From assembly GCA_028691845.1 (NCBI GenBank), contig JAQUYL010000016.1, positions 1-64,000 on the forward strand: DNA of 64,000 nt, read 5' to 3'. The notes under the pieces were generated by a model. It had not been told where the DNA came from and ran no database searches. It saw nothing but the letters and a program-made list of their open reading frames with translations. The first letter of the stretch is position 1. Every line of letters starts with the position of its first letter. The stretch comes from Opitutaceae bacterium (lineage in GTDB: Bacteria > Verrucomicrobiota > Verrucomicrobiia > Opitutales > Opitutaceae). Made by a program: the position numbers and the translations under genes. Shown here in pieces: positions 8,811 through 17,522 of this stretch.

Positions 8811-10277
8811 ATGAGCGAAATTCCGCAAGAAATCACCCACGACCAGCATGCCGTGCGACTGAAGAAGCTGGAGGAGCTGCGCGCCACCGGCATTGATCCG
8901 TTCCGGGCTAGTTTTACGCCGACGCATTTTTCAGGCGAGGCACTCAAGCTCCACGTCGATGGGCAGGACAACACCGTCAGTGTGGCGGTGGCCGGTCGGC
9001 TGGTGGTCATTCGCGACATGGGCAAGAGCCAGTTCGTCAAGATTCTCGACCAGGAGGGCCAGATCCAGCTCTACCTGAGGAAGGATGTCGTTGGGGACGA
9101 GGCGTATGTGGCCTTCAAGAAGCTCGATCTGGGGGATTTTCTTGGCGCGCAGGGCACGCTATTCAAGACGAAGAGCGGCGAGATCACGGTGAGGGTCGAA
9201 AAATTCGTGCTAGTCGCCAAGGCGCTGCGGCCGCTGCCCGAAAAATGGCACGGCCTCACCGATTCAGAGCAGGTTTACAGGCAGCGCTACCTCGATCTTA
9301 TCGTCAATCCCGAGTCGCGGGCTCGCCTCTTGCTCCGCAGCCGGGTGGTGTCGCACATCCGCCGCTTTCTGGAGGAACGCAAGTTCATCGAGGTTGAGAC
9401 GCCGGTGCTCGAGGGGACGGCGGGCGGAGCGGCGGCCAAGCCCTTTGTCACGCATCACAATGCCCTGGGTACCGACTTCTATCTGCGCATAGCGACGGAG
9501 CTCCGGCTCAAGCGCCTGCTCGTCGGCGGCATTGATCGCGTGTTCGAGATTGGGCGCATTTTCCGCAACGAGGGCGTTTCGCGCAAACACAACCCGGAGT
9601 TTACCATGCTGGAGGTCTATCAGGCCTACAGCGACTGCCGGGGGATGATGGAAATGATCAAATCGATGATCCAGTCGCTGTGCCGCGATGTCACCGGCTC
9701 TTTTTCCGTCCCGCATGCGGGGTCAGGACAGACAATCAATCTGGCCGGCGAGTGGCGGGAGGTGAAATACAAGGATCTCATCCGTGAGGCCACGGGCGAT
9801 CCGGACTGGTTCAGCCGCAGCCGGGCCGAACACGCGGCGGCGGCTGACAAGATGGGCTTGCACGTGGATCCCAAGTGGCAGGATTTCGAGATCACGAACG
9901 AGATCTTTGCCAAGAAGGTCGAGCCGACCCTCATCCAGCCGACTTTTGTGCTCAACCTGCCCAGGGAACTCTGTCCCCTGGCCAAGATCAGCCAGGAGGA
10001 TCCGACGACGCTTGATGTGTTCGAGCTGACGATCGGAGGGACGGAGATCGCCCCGGCCTACTCCGAGCAGAACGATCCCCTTTTGCAGCGGGAGATGTTC
10101 GAGCACCAGGCGGGCGAGGAAAAACAGAACATCGATCAGGACTTCCTGCTCGCCCTTGAGCATGGGATGCCTCCCGCAGGCGGCATGGGTGTCGGGATCG
10201 ACCGGCTGTGCATTCTGCTCACCGGTGCCGAGAGCATCCGCGATGTCATCCTGTTCCCGCAGCTGCGGCCCGGGTGA
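8811..10277 (+). CDS. lysS: Lysyl-tRNA synthetase, class II
   Basis: A 488-residue class II synthetase that charges tRNA-Lys. The N-terminal OB-fold anticodon-binding domain occupies about residues 50-150, followed by the catalytic core with motif 2 (FRNEGVSRKHNPEFTMLEV) and motif 3 (GMGVGIDRLCILLT), which are the LysS-type versions. The start MSEIPQEITHDQHAVRL at 8811 gives the usual family length; the frame is open far upstream but that part is not conserved. A 110-bp spacer leads into the lipoprotein-exporter permease gene. Confidence 0.95.
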   Translation: MSEIPQEITHDQHAVRLKKLEELRATGIDPFRASFTPTHFSGEALKLHVDGQDNTVSVAVAGRLVVIRDMGKSQFVKILDQEGQIQLYLRKDVVGDEAYVAFKKLDLGDFLGAQGTLFKTKSGEITVRVEKFVLVAKALRPLPEKWHGLTDSEQVYRQRYLDLIVNPESRARLLLRSRVVSHIRRFLEERKFIEVETPVLEGTAGGAAAKPFVTHHNALGTDFYLRIATELRLKRLLVGGIDRVFEIGRIFRNEGVSRKHNPEFTMLEVYQAYSDCRGMMEMIKSMIQSLCRDVTGSFSVPHAGSGQTINLAGEWREVKYKDLIREATGDPDWFSRSRAEHAAAADKMGLHVDPKWQDFEITNEIFAKKVEPTLIQPTFVLNLPRELCPLAKISQEDPTTLDVFELTIGGTEIAPAYSEQNDPLLQREMFEHQAGEEKQNIDQDFLLALEHGMPPAGGMGVGIDRLCILLTGAESIRDVILFPQLRPG

Positions 10278-10388
10278 GGAAGAACGCGAGAGAGGAAGAC
10301 ATGAAAGAGAGGAAGACGGTTTCTACGAGCCGTGACGACCAGTCTTCCTTGTCTTCTAAGTCCCGCATGTCTTGACCGTCTTTCCGCC

Positions 10389-11618
10389 ATGTCCTGGCCG
10401 ATCTATCTCGCCCTCAAGCAGCTCTTCCCGAGCGGGCGGCGGCTGCCTTTTTTCACGATCATCTCGGTCGTCGGGGTGGGGTTGGGCGTGGCATTGATGC
10501 TGGTGGCGACGAGCGTCATGGGTGGCTTCGGCCACCAGATCCGCCAGATGATCATCGACACGCAAGGGGAGGTGCAGGTGCGCGCCCGGGATTCGATTCG
10601 GGACCTGGCGGGCGTGGAGAAGGCTCTGGCCGGCGTTCCCGCCGTAGCGGCGTACGCCCCTTATGCGCAGGGGGTTGTCATGCTCGATCACGACCGGCGT
10701 CCAGGTTTCCCGGTAATCCAGGGCTACGACCTTGCCCGCATCGGGAAGGTGATTCCGCTGGAGCGCTATCTGCTTTGCGGGTCGTTGGACGACCTCGACG
10801 ACGATGCGGTGATCCTCAGTTCCTTGCTGGCCCAGGCGCTGGGCGTGGGGGTGGGAGGAAAGGTCAGTGTCTATTCACCCCTGATGCTCGAACGGTTGAA
10901 GCAGAACGAGGTTCTGCTGCCGCGGGACGTGCGGGTGGCGGGTATTTTCCAAATCGGGCACCAGCAGCTCGACAGCAGCACAGTCGTCTGCTCGCTGCGG
11001 CTGATGCAGGACCTGTATGGACTGGGCAACACCGTCCATGGGTACAACGTGCGTATCCAGCCTGGCGCGAACGAGGACGTCGTCGTCGCCCAGCTCAATG
11101 CCGCGCTGCCCCCCGACGTGCGGGCGCAGACCTGGTTTGAGTCCAACGCCGACTTTCAGGCCGTCCTCAGTTTCGAGCGGAACATGATTTTCTTCCTGCT
11201 CACCTTCATCATCGTTGTCGCCGCCTTCTCCATCACGAGTTCGTTGCTGATGTCCGTCGTGCGCAAAACGCGCGAGATCGGCCTGCTGGGGGCCCTGGGG
11301 GGCAGTACCCGGCAGGTGGCCGTCTGCTTCTGTGTGCAGGGCTTGATCCTCGGCTGTGCCGGGACGGCCGCGGGTCTCGCGTTCGGCTTTGCCCTGCTGC
11401 GCTATCGCGACGCGCTGGTGCATCTCATTGCCAGCCAGACGATGGGGCAGGAGGTTTTTGTGAAGTTCTACCAGTTCGCCCGACTGCCGGCGTACACGGC
11501 GCCGCGGGATGTCGTCCTGATTGTAGTGTTTTCGATTATCGCCTCGACACTGGCCGGCCTGATTCCCGCATGGCGGGCCGCCCGTCTAAAACCTGTGGAG
11601 GCTCTGCGCAGTGAATAA
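10389..11618 (+). CDS. LolC/LolE-type lipoprotein-releasing ABC permease
   Basis: A 409-residue inner-membrane permease of the FtsX/MacB-LolCDE class. One transmembrane helix near the N-terminus (FFTIISVVGVGLGVALMLVA) is followed by a large periplasmic MacB-PCD-like domain (about residues 45-255) and three C-terminal helices in the FtsX domain, with the typical RKTREIGLLGALGGSTRQV coupling segment. With the next gene it should form an ABC exporter that extracts outer-membrane lipoproteins from the inner membrane. Only one permease gene is present, so a homodimer (LolF-like) is likely. The start at 10389 is MSWPIYLALKQL. Confidence 0.88.
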   Translation: MSWPIYLALKQLFPSGRRLPFFTIISVVGVGLGVALMLVATSVMGGFGHQIRQMIIDTQGEVQVRARDSIRDLAGVEKALAGVPAVAAYAPYAQGVVMLDHDRRPGFPVIQGYDLARIGKVIPLERYLLCGSLDDLDDDAVILSSLLAQALGVGVGGKVSVYSPLMLERLKQNEVLLPRDVRVAGIFQIGHQQLDSSTVVCSLRLMQDLYGLGNTVHGYNVRIQPGANEDVVVAQLNAALPPDVRAQTWFESNADFQAVLSFERNMIFFLLTFIIVVAAFSITSSLLMSVVRKTREIGLLGALGGSTRQVAVCFCVQGLILGCAGTAAGLAFGFALLRYRDALVHLIASQTMGQEVFVKFYQFARLPAYTAPRDVVLIVVFSIIASTLAGLIPAWRAARLKPVEALRSE

Positions 11619-11725
11619 AATGTGCCATCGCGCGCCCCGCTTTGCGGGTCCGCAGAAAGGATGGGGGTGCCCCCGCTGGATTGCCATGGCGCCGGCGGTC
11701 CTCCCCTGGACAGGCGGAGGAGCCC

Positions 11726-12400
11726 ATGTCTGATCCTGTCCTTCATTCCCGCGGTCTGAGGAAGCATTACCCCAGCGGCGATGGCATGATCGAGGTGCTG
11801 CGGGGAATCGATTTCGAGCTGCATGCGGGCGAAAGCGTCAGCGTGCGCGGCCAATCCGGATCGGGCAAAACCACGCTGCTGAACGTGCTCGCCGGCCTTG
11901 ACCGGCCCGATTCCGGCGAATTGTGGTGGAATAACGAGCCGGCGCACCTCCTGAGCCTGGGCGATTTGACGGCCCGGCGCGGGCGCTTCCTCGGCCTGGT
12001 CTTCCAGGCCTACTACCTGATTCCCGAGATCGACGCGCTGGCCAACGTGCTCATGGGGGCGCGGGTCGTCGGTCCGGTCGGTCCGACCGAGCGGGAGCGC
12101 GCGGCGTCGCTGCTGCAGCGGGTCGGATTGGCGGAGCGGGCGTCGCATCTGCCCGCGCATCTGTCGGGCGGCGAGCGGCAGCGCGTGGCGCTGGCACGCG
12201 CCCTGATGAACCGGCCGCGGGTCATTCTCGCGGACGAGCCGACCGGCAATCTCGACGAGCATACGGCCGACGATGTCATCGAGCTCCTGCTGCAGGTTTG
12301 CGCGGAGAAAGGTGCCGCGCTGGTGCTGGTGACCCACAATCCGGCCTATGCGGGGAGAACCGGGCGTCAGCTTGTGCTGCACGAGGGAATTCTGGCGTAG
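11726..12400 (+). CDS. lolD: LolD-type ABC transporter ATP-binding protein
   Basis: A 224-residue ATPase. Walker A is GQSGSGKTTLLN, the Q-loop region reads LVFQAYYLIPEIDALANV, the signature is LSGGERQRVALARALM, and Walker B is VILADEPTGNLD. The ERER/AxxLLxxVGL spacing is that of the LolD/MacB group. The start at 11726 sits 3 bases after a GGAGGAG ribosome-binding site, so the upstream 28 codons of the longer frame are excluded. It is the motor for the preceding permease. Confidence 0.9.
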   Translation: MSDPVLHSRGLRKHYPSGDGMIEVLRGIDFELHAGESVSVRGQSGSGKTTLLNVLAGLDRPDSGELWWNNEPAHLLSLGDLTARRGRFLGLVFQAYYLIPEIDALANVLMGARVVGPVGPTERERAASLLQRVGLAERASHLPAHLSGGERQRVALARALMNRPRVILADEPTGNLDEHTADDVIELLLQVCAEKGAALVLVTHNPAYAGRTGRQLVLHEGILA

Positions 12401-12452
12401 CCCGGCAATCTTTTGAATGGCCGTCGCCGCGTTGGCCGCTACCGTGCCGGAC

Positions 12453-13439
12453 ATGGCTTCCTCCAAGATCAAATGCGGTGTCGCCGGCGCGGGCTCCCTC
12501 GGGCAGCATCATACTCGAATCTATGCCTCGTTGCCGGGGGCCGAGCTCGCCGGGATCTACGAGACCAGCGACACGCGCGCCGCCGAAATTTGCGCCCGCC
12601 ACAACTGCCGGCGTTTTGCCTCGCTCGCGGAGCTGGGTGAGGCCTGTGACGCCGTGAGTGTCGTTGTGCCAACCGACCAGCATGCGGCGGTGGCGCTTCC
12701 ATTGCTGGCGCAGGGATGCCATCTGCTCATCGAGAAGCCATTGTGCGCCAGCCTGGGGGAGGCGGAGCAGGTGCTGGCCGCGGCGCGGAAAAACAGCTGT
12801 GTCGTGCAGGTGGGGCACGTGGAACATTTCAATCCCGTGATGGCCTTCCTCGAGAAAGAGGTCAGTTGCCCTCAATTCATCACAACCGAGCGACTGGCGC
12901 CCTATCAACCCCGCGGCACGGAGGTGGGGGTGGTGCTGGACCTGATGATTCATGACATTGGCATTGTGCTGGCGCTGGTAAAGTCGCCCATTGCGCGCCT
13001 CGAGAGCGTGGGCGTCAGTGTGCTCTCGAAAACCGAGGACATCGCCAATGCGCGCATCCAGTTCGAGAACGGCTGCGTGGCGAACCTCAACGCCAGCCGC
13101 ATGAGCCTGAAAAAGAACCGCGAGATCCGGGTTTTTCAGGGCGACGCCTATCTTTCCCTCGATTTCATGAACCAGAAAGGGCACCTGGTGAAGAAGAGCG
13201 ACATCATTGCCTACGGGATGAAGATGAAGATCGGGTTGGTGAAGCCGGGCGATGCCAGTTCGATTCCCGTGCACGATATTCCCATTGAGAAGGGCGAGCC
13301 GCTCGCCATCGAGCTGGCGCACTTCGTGGACAGTGTGGCCCGGGCGAGACAGCCCAAGGTCGGTGCGGCGCTGGGCAAGTCGGCCCTCGAGGTCGCCATC
13401 GCGATCACGGATCAGATCCGAAAAATCGGGAAACAATGA
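12453..13439 (+). CDS. Gfo/Idh/MocA-family NAD(P)-dependent oxidoreductase
   Basis: A 328-residue oxidoreductase. The N-terminal Rossmann fold has GVAGAGSLGQHHTRIYASLP as the dinucleotide loop, the family's LLIEKPLCASLGEAEQ (E-K-P motif) is near residue 95, and the C-terminal alpha/beta domain carries VLDLMIHDIGIVLAL, where the aspartate-x-x-x-histidine-aspartate catalytic region lies. It lies between the Lol genes and lpxB, which suggests a nucleotide-sugar role in envelope synthesis; GnnA-like oxidation of UDP-GlcNAc in lipid A assembly is one possibility. The substrate is not shown by the sequence. Confidence 0.85.
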   Translation: MASSKIKCGVAGAGSLGQHHTRIYASLPGAELAGIYETSDTRAAEICARHNCRRFASLAELGEACDAVSVVVPTDQHAAVALPLLAQGCHLLIEKPLCASLGEAEQVLAAARKNSCVVQVGHVEHFNPVMAFLEKEVSCPQFITTERLAPYQPRGTEVGVVLDLMIHDIGIVLALVKSPIARLESVGVSVLSKTEDIANARIQFENGCVANLNASRMSLKKNREIRVFQGDAYLSLDFMNQKGHLVKKSDIIAYGMKMKIGLVKPGDASSIPVHDIPIEKGEPLAIELAHFVDSVARARQPKVGAALGKSALEVAIAITDQIRKIGKQ

Positions 13440-13478
13440 AACACGGAGACATCGAGGACTTCGAGGTCCGGTGGAAAT

Positions 13479-13506
13479 GGTAGGGCGCGACCGCTGGGCG
13501 CGCCGT
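13479..13506 (+). repeat. REP arm, left of the RAYT gene
   Basis: The 28-nt segment beginning GGTAGGGCGCGACCGCTGGG and ending CGCGCCGT is identical over all 28 bases to 14814-14841 inside lpxB. It ends 6 bases before the RAYT start codon. Its reverse complement closely matches the right arm at 13956-13986, so the two arms form an inverted pair around the transposase gene. Confidence 0.85.
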
Positions 13507-13512
13507 GACATC

Positions 13513-13995
13513 ATGAACGTATTGCCGCAGCGAAGGAAGTTACCGCACGAAGTTCCGGCCTGGGTTCGCGCTGGCGCCACATATTTCATCACGATTTGCG
13601 GGCAGCCTCGCGGTTTCGATCGGTTTTGTCGGCAGCCGATCGCCAAGAGCCTATTCGAGGCCGTGGCCTTTCGGCAGCGAACAAAATGCTGGTATGTGCA
13701 TTTGCTGCTTCTGATGCCCGACCATTTGCATGCGCTGGTATCGTTTTCGCAAGAGGAGAGCATGGCGAAAGTGATCTCCGGATTTAAGGAGATCACTGCC
13801 AAGCTGGCCGGCATCCATTGGCAGCGCGATTTCTTCGATCACCGACTGCGCAGCGATGAATCGTTCGAGGAGAAGGCCAGCTATATTCGGATGAATCCCG
13901 TCCGCACAGGGTTGGTGGAAAATCCGGAAGATTGGCCGTGGCAATGGGAGCCAACCGACGGCGGGCCCGGCGGTCCCGCCCTACCTGAGACATGA
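13513..13995 (+). CDS. REP-associated tyrosine transposase (RAYT, Y1_Tnp)
   Basis: A 160-residue single-strand DNA transposase of the IS200/IS605-related Y1 class that processes REP palindromes. The HUH pair is H71 and H73 in LMPDHLHALVSF, and the nucleophile is probably Y124 in ASYIRMNPVRTGLVENP, a typical RAYT stretch. It is flanked by inverted REP arms. The right arm is translated as the last 14 or so residues (TDGGPGGPALPET), and the stop overlaps the lpxB start codon (ATGA). The gene is inserted between the oxidoreductase and lpxB without breaking the run of plus-strand genes. Confidence 0.9.
   Translation: MNVLPQRRKLPHEVPAWVRAGATYFITICGQPRGFDRFCRQPIAKSLFEAVAFRQRTKCWYVHLLLLMPDHLHALVSFSQEESMAKVISGFKEITAKLAGIHWQRDFFDHRLRSDESFEEKASYIRMNPVRTGLVENPEDWPWQWEPTDGGPGGPALPET
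13956..13986 (-). repeat. REP arm, right of the RAYT gene
   Basis: Reverse-complemented, this segment starts AGGTAGGGCGGGACCGCCGG and follows the left arm (13479-13506) with only a few substitutions. It overlaps the 3' end of the RAYT coding sequence. Confidence 0.8.
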
Positions 13996-15245
13996 GTGCG
14001 ACGAACACCATGCTGCCCTTTGGTCTGCCTCCGCCGGCGGCGGAAACGGTCGATCTGCTGATCGTGGCCGGAGAGCATTCGGGCGACGAGCACGCCGCGA
14101 AGATGGTGCGCGAGCTGCGGACACGCTGTCCCGGGCTCAGGATCGCCGCCTTGGGCGGTCCGGCCCTGGCGGCGGCGGGTGCTCAACTGCTGCACGATCT
14201 CACGGCGACCTCGGTCGTCGGATTTGTGGAGGTGCTGAAGCATCTTTCGTTTTATCGCGCGCTGTTGGATGCGACGCAGCGCTGGATCGGGCAGTACCGG
14301 CCGCGCGCGGTCTGCCTGGTGGATTATCCGGGTTTTAACCTGCGGCTGGCGGCGGCGCTGCGCGAACGCGGCCTGACGGTGAAAGGCGGCGGCAGAATCA
14401 AGGCGCTGTACTACATCAGCCCGCAAATCTGGGCCTGGAAGGCGAAGCGGCGCTTCGCCATGGCGCGCGATCTCGACGCGATGGCGGTAATCTTCCCCTT
14501 CGAGCCGGGGTGTTACGCCGACACCATGCTTCCGGTCGAGTTCGTGGGCCACCCGTTTGCCGCGGCCGATTACGCCCCGCCGGTGCGCTTCGACGAAGCG
14601 GGACCAATTCTGCTGCTGCCCGGCAGCCGCCGGCAGGCGGTCGAGAGGATTTTCCCCGTGCTGCTGGAGGGATTGGCGGAATTTCTCCGAACCCAGCCGG
14701 CAGCCCGCGCGGTGGCACTCTATCCCAGCGAGGAGGTGGCGGTGGTGTTGCGCGGCGTGCTGGCTGGCCGGCCGGCGTTGGCGGACAAGGTCGAGTTGCG
14801 GTGCGTTTCTGAAGGTAGGGCGCGACCGCTGGGCGCGCCGTCAGAGCCGACGAACGGCGGACGGCCCGGCGGTCCGTCCCTACCTGTTGCAGCCTCGGCC
14901 GTGCTCACGAGCAGCGGCACGATGTCGATGCACTGCGCGCTGGCAGGCATCCCCGGCGCGGTGGTATACCGCACGAATCCGCTCACCTATTTGTTCGGCC
15001 GCTGGCTGGTCAAGGTACCGTACATTGGCATGGCGAACCTGCTGCTGAATGAGGCGATGTATCCGGAGTTTATACAGGGCGCCGCGACAGCGGCCGCCTT
15101 GGGCCGGCAGCTGGCCGACTGCACCGGGAATCCGGTCCGGCGCGAACAGGCGCATGCGCAGATGACGCGGTTGCACGACCTGCTGCGGCAGCCGACCAGC
15201 GGCAGCGCGGCGGACTGGCTGGCGCGGCAGCTGGCAACCGGCTGA
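13992..15245 (+). CDS. lpxB: Lipid-A-disaccharide synthase LpxB
   Basis: A 417-residue glycosyltransferase (GT19) that joins UDP-2,3-diacylglucosamine and lipid X. Family features in order are VAGEHSGDEHAA, VDYPGFNLRLA, YYISPQIWAWK, VEFVGHPF, LLLPGSRRQAVERIFPVLLE and SSGTMSMHCALAGIPGAVVYRT. It is longer than E. coli LpxB (about 382). Codons 275-298 are the translation of a 72-bp REP doublet (14814-14885) inserted in frame just before the conserved SSGT nucleotide-sugar-binding segment. The start overlaps the RAYT stop. A predicted envelope enzyme, peripheral on the inner membrane. Whether the insert is tolerated cannot be told from sequence, but the frame stays open. Confidence 0.92.
   Translation: MSATNTMLPFGLPPPAAETVDLLIVAGEHSGDEHAAKMVRELRTRCPGLRIAALGGPALAAAGAQLLHDLTATSVVGFVEVLKHLSFYRALLDATQRWIGQYRPRAVCLVDYPGFNLRLAAALRERGLTVKGGGRIKALYYISPQIWAWKAKRRFAMARDLDAMAVIFPFEPGCYADTMLPVEFVGHPFAAADYAPPVRFDEAGPILLLPGSRRQAVERIFPVLLEGLAEFLRTQPAARAVALYPSEEVAVVLRGVLAGRPALADKVELRCVSEGRARPLGAPSEPTNGGRPGGPSLPVAASAVLTSSGTMSMHCALAGIPGAVVYRTNPLTYLFGRWLVKVPYIGMANLLLNEAMYPEFIQGAATAAALGRQLADCTGNPVRREQAHAQMTRLHDLLRQPTSGSAADWLARQLATG
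14814..14885. repeat. REP doublet (BIME-like) inside lpxB
   Basis: Exactly 72 bp, or 24 codons. The left half is identical to the left RAYT arm over 28 bases; the right half (CGGACGGCCCGGCGGTCCGT then CCCTACCT) is its imperfect inverted copy, so the element can fold into one long hairpin. It contains no transposase gene. It looks like a non-autonomous element mobilised by the RAYT encoded 0.8 kb upstream. Confidence 0.85.
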
Positions 15246-15502
15246 CTGGCGACGATCTCGGCATCGGGCGATGGCGTCCGAGGCTATGGGATCGCCCGGC
15301 GGCCAGACGATGACCAACCGGGTTGGCGCGACCGCCATTGATCTGGTCTTGCCGAGGTGCCGGTGGTCGCACCGGCTGAACCTTCCGGCGACGGTCATTC
15401 CGAAACCCGCCCTTGGGGCGCGCTGATGGCCTGCAGAAACAGTCCGGGGAATATTCTGGGGCGGGGGAAGCAGAGCCGCCTTTTTTTACCCTGCAAAGCG
15501 AA

Positions 15503-15524
15503 GGGCGGCTTGGGTAAGCCGCCC
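15503..15524 (-). terminator. Hairpin downstream of the tandem PstS gene
   Basis: Perfect 9-bp stem GGGCGGCTT (15503-15511) and AAGCCGCCC (15516-15524) with a GGGT loop, 39 bp past the stop of the minus-strand gene. The U-tract is weak (TTCGCTTTGC). The rest of the 15246-15562 spacer between lpxB and this convergent gene shows no reading frame of note. Confidence 0.5.
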
Positions 15525-15562
15525 CTGGCTGTTAATCGTCCGAAGGTGATGGATGCCTGGTG

Positions 15563-17494
15563 TTATTCGAGCTTGGAGAGTTCCTCCTTCACCTCCGCTG
15601 CGGTCAGCGGGAAGTAGGCGGAAGTTCGCACCGGCTCCTGGCCCTCGCGGCTGAGGATGTAGCGGAAGAATTCCTTGATCTGTGGCGGCACCGGCTGGCC
15701 CGGCACGCGGTTCAGACGAACGTACATATAGCGTGTCAGCGGATAATGGCCGTTCATGGTGTTGGGGTAATCCATGGGCACGTATTCGCCGCCGTCCTTG
15801 GCGGCCACCGCCAAGGCCTTGAGGCCGGGGCCGCCTTCCTCCAAACCGCCAAAGCCGATAGCGCCCGGATCGCGGGCGATGGCCTCCGCAACCTCGGCGA
15901 GCGTGCCCTCGTGCAGGGTAGGGCTCCACGCCCCGTTGCCGAGCACGCGCTCCTGCATGTACATGGAGTTCGGCGCCACACGCGGCGGCACGTGGATGAC
16001 GATGGGCCGCTGCGCCCATTCACCCGTCAAGCCGAGCTGCCCCCAAGTGGTAATGGTCTGCGGCCGGCCGAGGATGGCCTTGAGCTGCGGCAGGGTGATG
16101 CCCTTCAGGGGATTTTTCTCGTTCACAAAGATCGCCTGGGCCGTCGTGCGCTGGGGCGTGTTGAAGCCGCCGCGCGCCACCTTGATCTCGAGCGGGTACG
16201 GACGATGGAACTTCACGTTGTAGACCACGGATTCGCCCGGCCACATCTCCCGCCCCATTGGGGCAAGGTCGGTCTCACATGCCATGAGAGAATGAAAGCC
16301 AACCAGGGTTCCGGGGTGGTCCCATCGCGCGCCCTTGTGCACCCCCGGCTGCAGGCGGCAGAACTCACGCATCCAGAGATCCATGAGGCTCTTCATGCCG
16401 TCGCTGCCGACGCTGCTGATGGCCCCGGCCACGGGAGTGGCAGGCGGTTGATAGGCGGGAAGACCCGGATCGAGCGGCGGTAGATAGCCCGAAAGCTTGG
16501 CCCTTTCCTCACCGGCATCCTGGGCGCTGAGCGCGAAGAAATGCTCAAAGTCGGCGATGATTTTCTGCCCTTCGCGACTGAGCACGAACGACAGGAACTC
16601 CTTGGTCTTCTGCGGCAGGGGGGCGCCCGGCCGGCGGTTGACCGCCAGGTAGATGTAACGGCTGAACGGGTAGCTGTGGTTAGCCACGGTCTCGGCAGAG
16701 GCGGTGACGAACGGTCCGGCATCGGTTTCGCCGAGCGCGAGGGTTTTCGTCCCCGGCGCATCGATAAATCCGCCATAGCCGATCGCGCCAGGCGTGCTGG
16801 CCACTTTCCTGACGATGTCCGGCAGGCCGGGCATCTCCTCGACATCGGCGCGCCAGAAGCCGTCTTGCAGCACACGCCGGCGAAACAGCTGCGCGACACC
16901 ACTGTAGTTGGCAAACCCTATCCCCACGATTGGCCGTTGCGCCCATTCGCCGGTCAGGCCCAGCTGCCCCCAGGTGCGCAATTCGGCCGGAGCGCCGCGC
17001 CGACGGGCCGTGCCGAAGATGGCCTCCAGCTGGGTGTACGAGATCTTCTGCAGGGGATTGGAAGCATGAACGTAGATGCCGATCACGCCGGCCTTGCCCG
17101 GCGACTGAAAGCTGCCCGATCCGACCCGCACCAGGTACGGAGCCGTCATCATGTCGCCTTTGAAGTGTATCCGGTAGGGTTCCAATTCGGAATGCCAGGG
17201 TTCGCGGGCGATCGGGGCGACATCGGCGATTTCGATGATCAGCGCGCCCACGGCCGTCGAGTTGGTCACGTGTTCCCAGTGCGATCCCCGCTTGATCTGG
17301 GGCTGGACTTTCTGGAAGGCGCCAAGCCAGGCATTGAGCAGCGGTTCCATCGCATCATGGCCGACGCTGCTAAAATCGCCGGCAACGGCGCTTTCCGGCT
17401 GATAGGCGGGCAGGGCCGGATCGAGCGGTCCGGCGGCCCGGAGCGCAGCGCTCGTGGCGAGCGTTGCAAGGAGAAACAGGGGGAGGGTTTTCAT
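15563..17494 (-). CDS. Tandem two-domain PstS-like substrate-binding protein
   Basis: A 643-residue exported protein made of two successive phosphate-binding (PBP type 2) domains. A signal peptide (MKTLPLFLLATLATSAALRA) is followed by domain 1 at about 23-345 and domain 2 at about 346-640. The same landmarks recur in both: LDP-LPAYQP start, SSVG-D-M--L phosphate loop, TWGQLGLTGEWAQRPIV (identical in both), GAIGYGG or GAIGFGG, and KEF-(S/R)-(F/Y)-(V/I)-LSREGQ near the end. PstS proteins are normally single-domain of about 330 residues. No pstC, pstA or pstB gene is nearby, so it may scavenge, store or sense phosphate rather than feed a local permease. Start chosen at 17494 for the signal peptide. 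Confidence 0.85.
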   Translation of the reverse strand: MKTLPLFLLATLATSAALRAAGPLDPALPAYQPESAVAGDFSSVGHDAMEPLLNAWLGAFQKVQPQIKRGSHWEHVTNSTAVGALIIEIADVAPIAREPWHSELEPYRIHFKGDMMTAPYLVRVGSGSFQSPGKAGVIGIYVHASNPLQKISYTQLEAIFGTARRRGAPAELRTWGQLGLTGEWAQRPIVGIGFANYSGVAQLFRRRVLQDGFWRADVEEMPGLPDIVRKVASTPGAIGYGGFIDAPGTKTLALGETDAGPFVTASAETVANHSYPFSRYIYLAVNRRPGAPLPQKTKEFLSFVLSREGQKIIADFEHFFALSAQDAGEERAKLSGYLPPLDPGLPAYQPPATPVAGAISSVGSDGMKSLMDLWMREFCRLQPGVHKGARWDHPGTLVGFHSLMACETDLAPMGREMWPGESVVYNVKFHRPYPLEIKVARGGFNTPQRTTAQAIFVNEKNPLKGITLPQLKAILGRPQTITTWGQLGLTGEWAQRPIVIHVPPRVAPNSMYMQERVLGNGAWSPTLHEGTLAEVAEAIARDPGAIGFGGLEEGGPGLKALAVAAKDGGEYVPMDYPNTMNGHYPLTRYMYVRLNRVPGQPVPPQIKEFFRYILSREGQEPVRTSAYFPLTAAEVKEELSKLE

Positions 17495-17522
17495 ATTAGG
17501 GAAGGGAGAGGGCATTAAAAAG

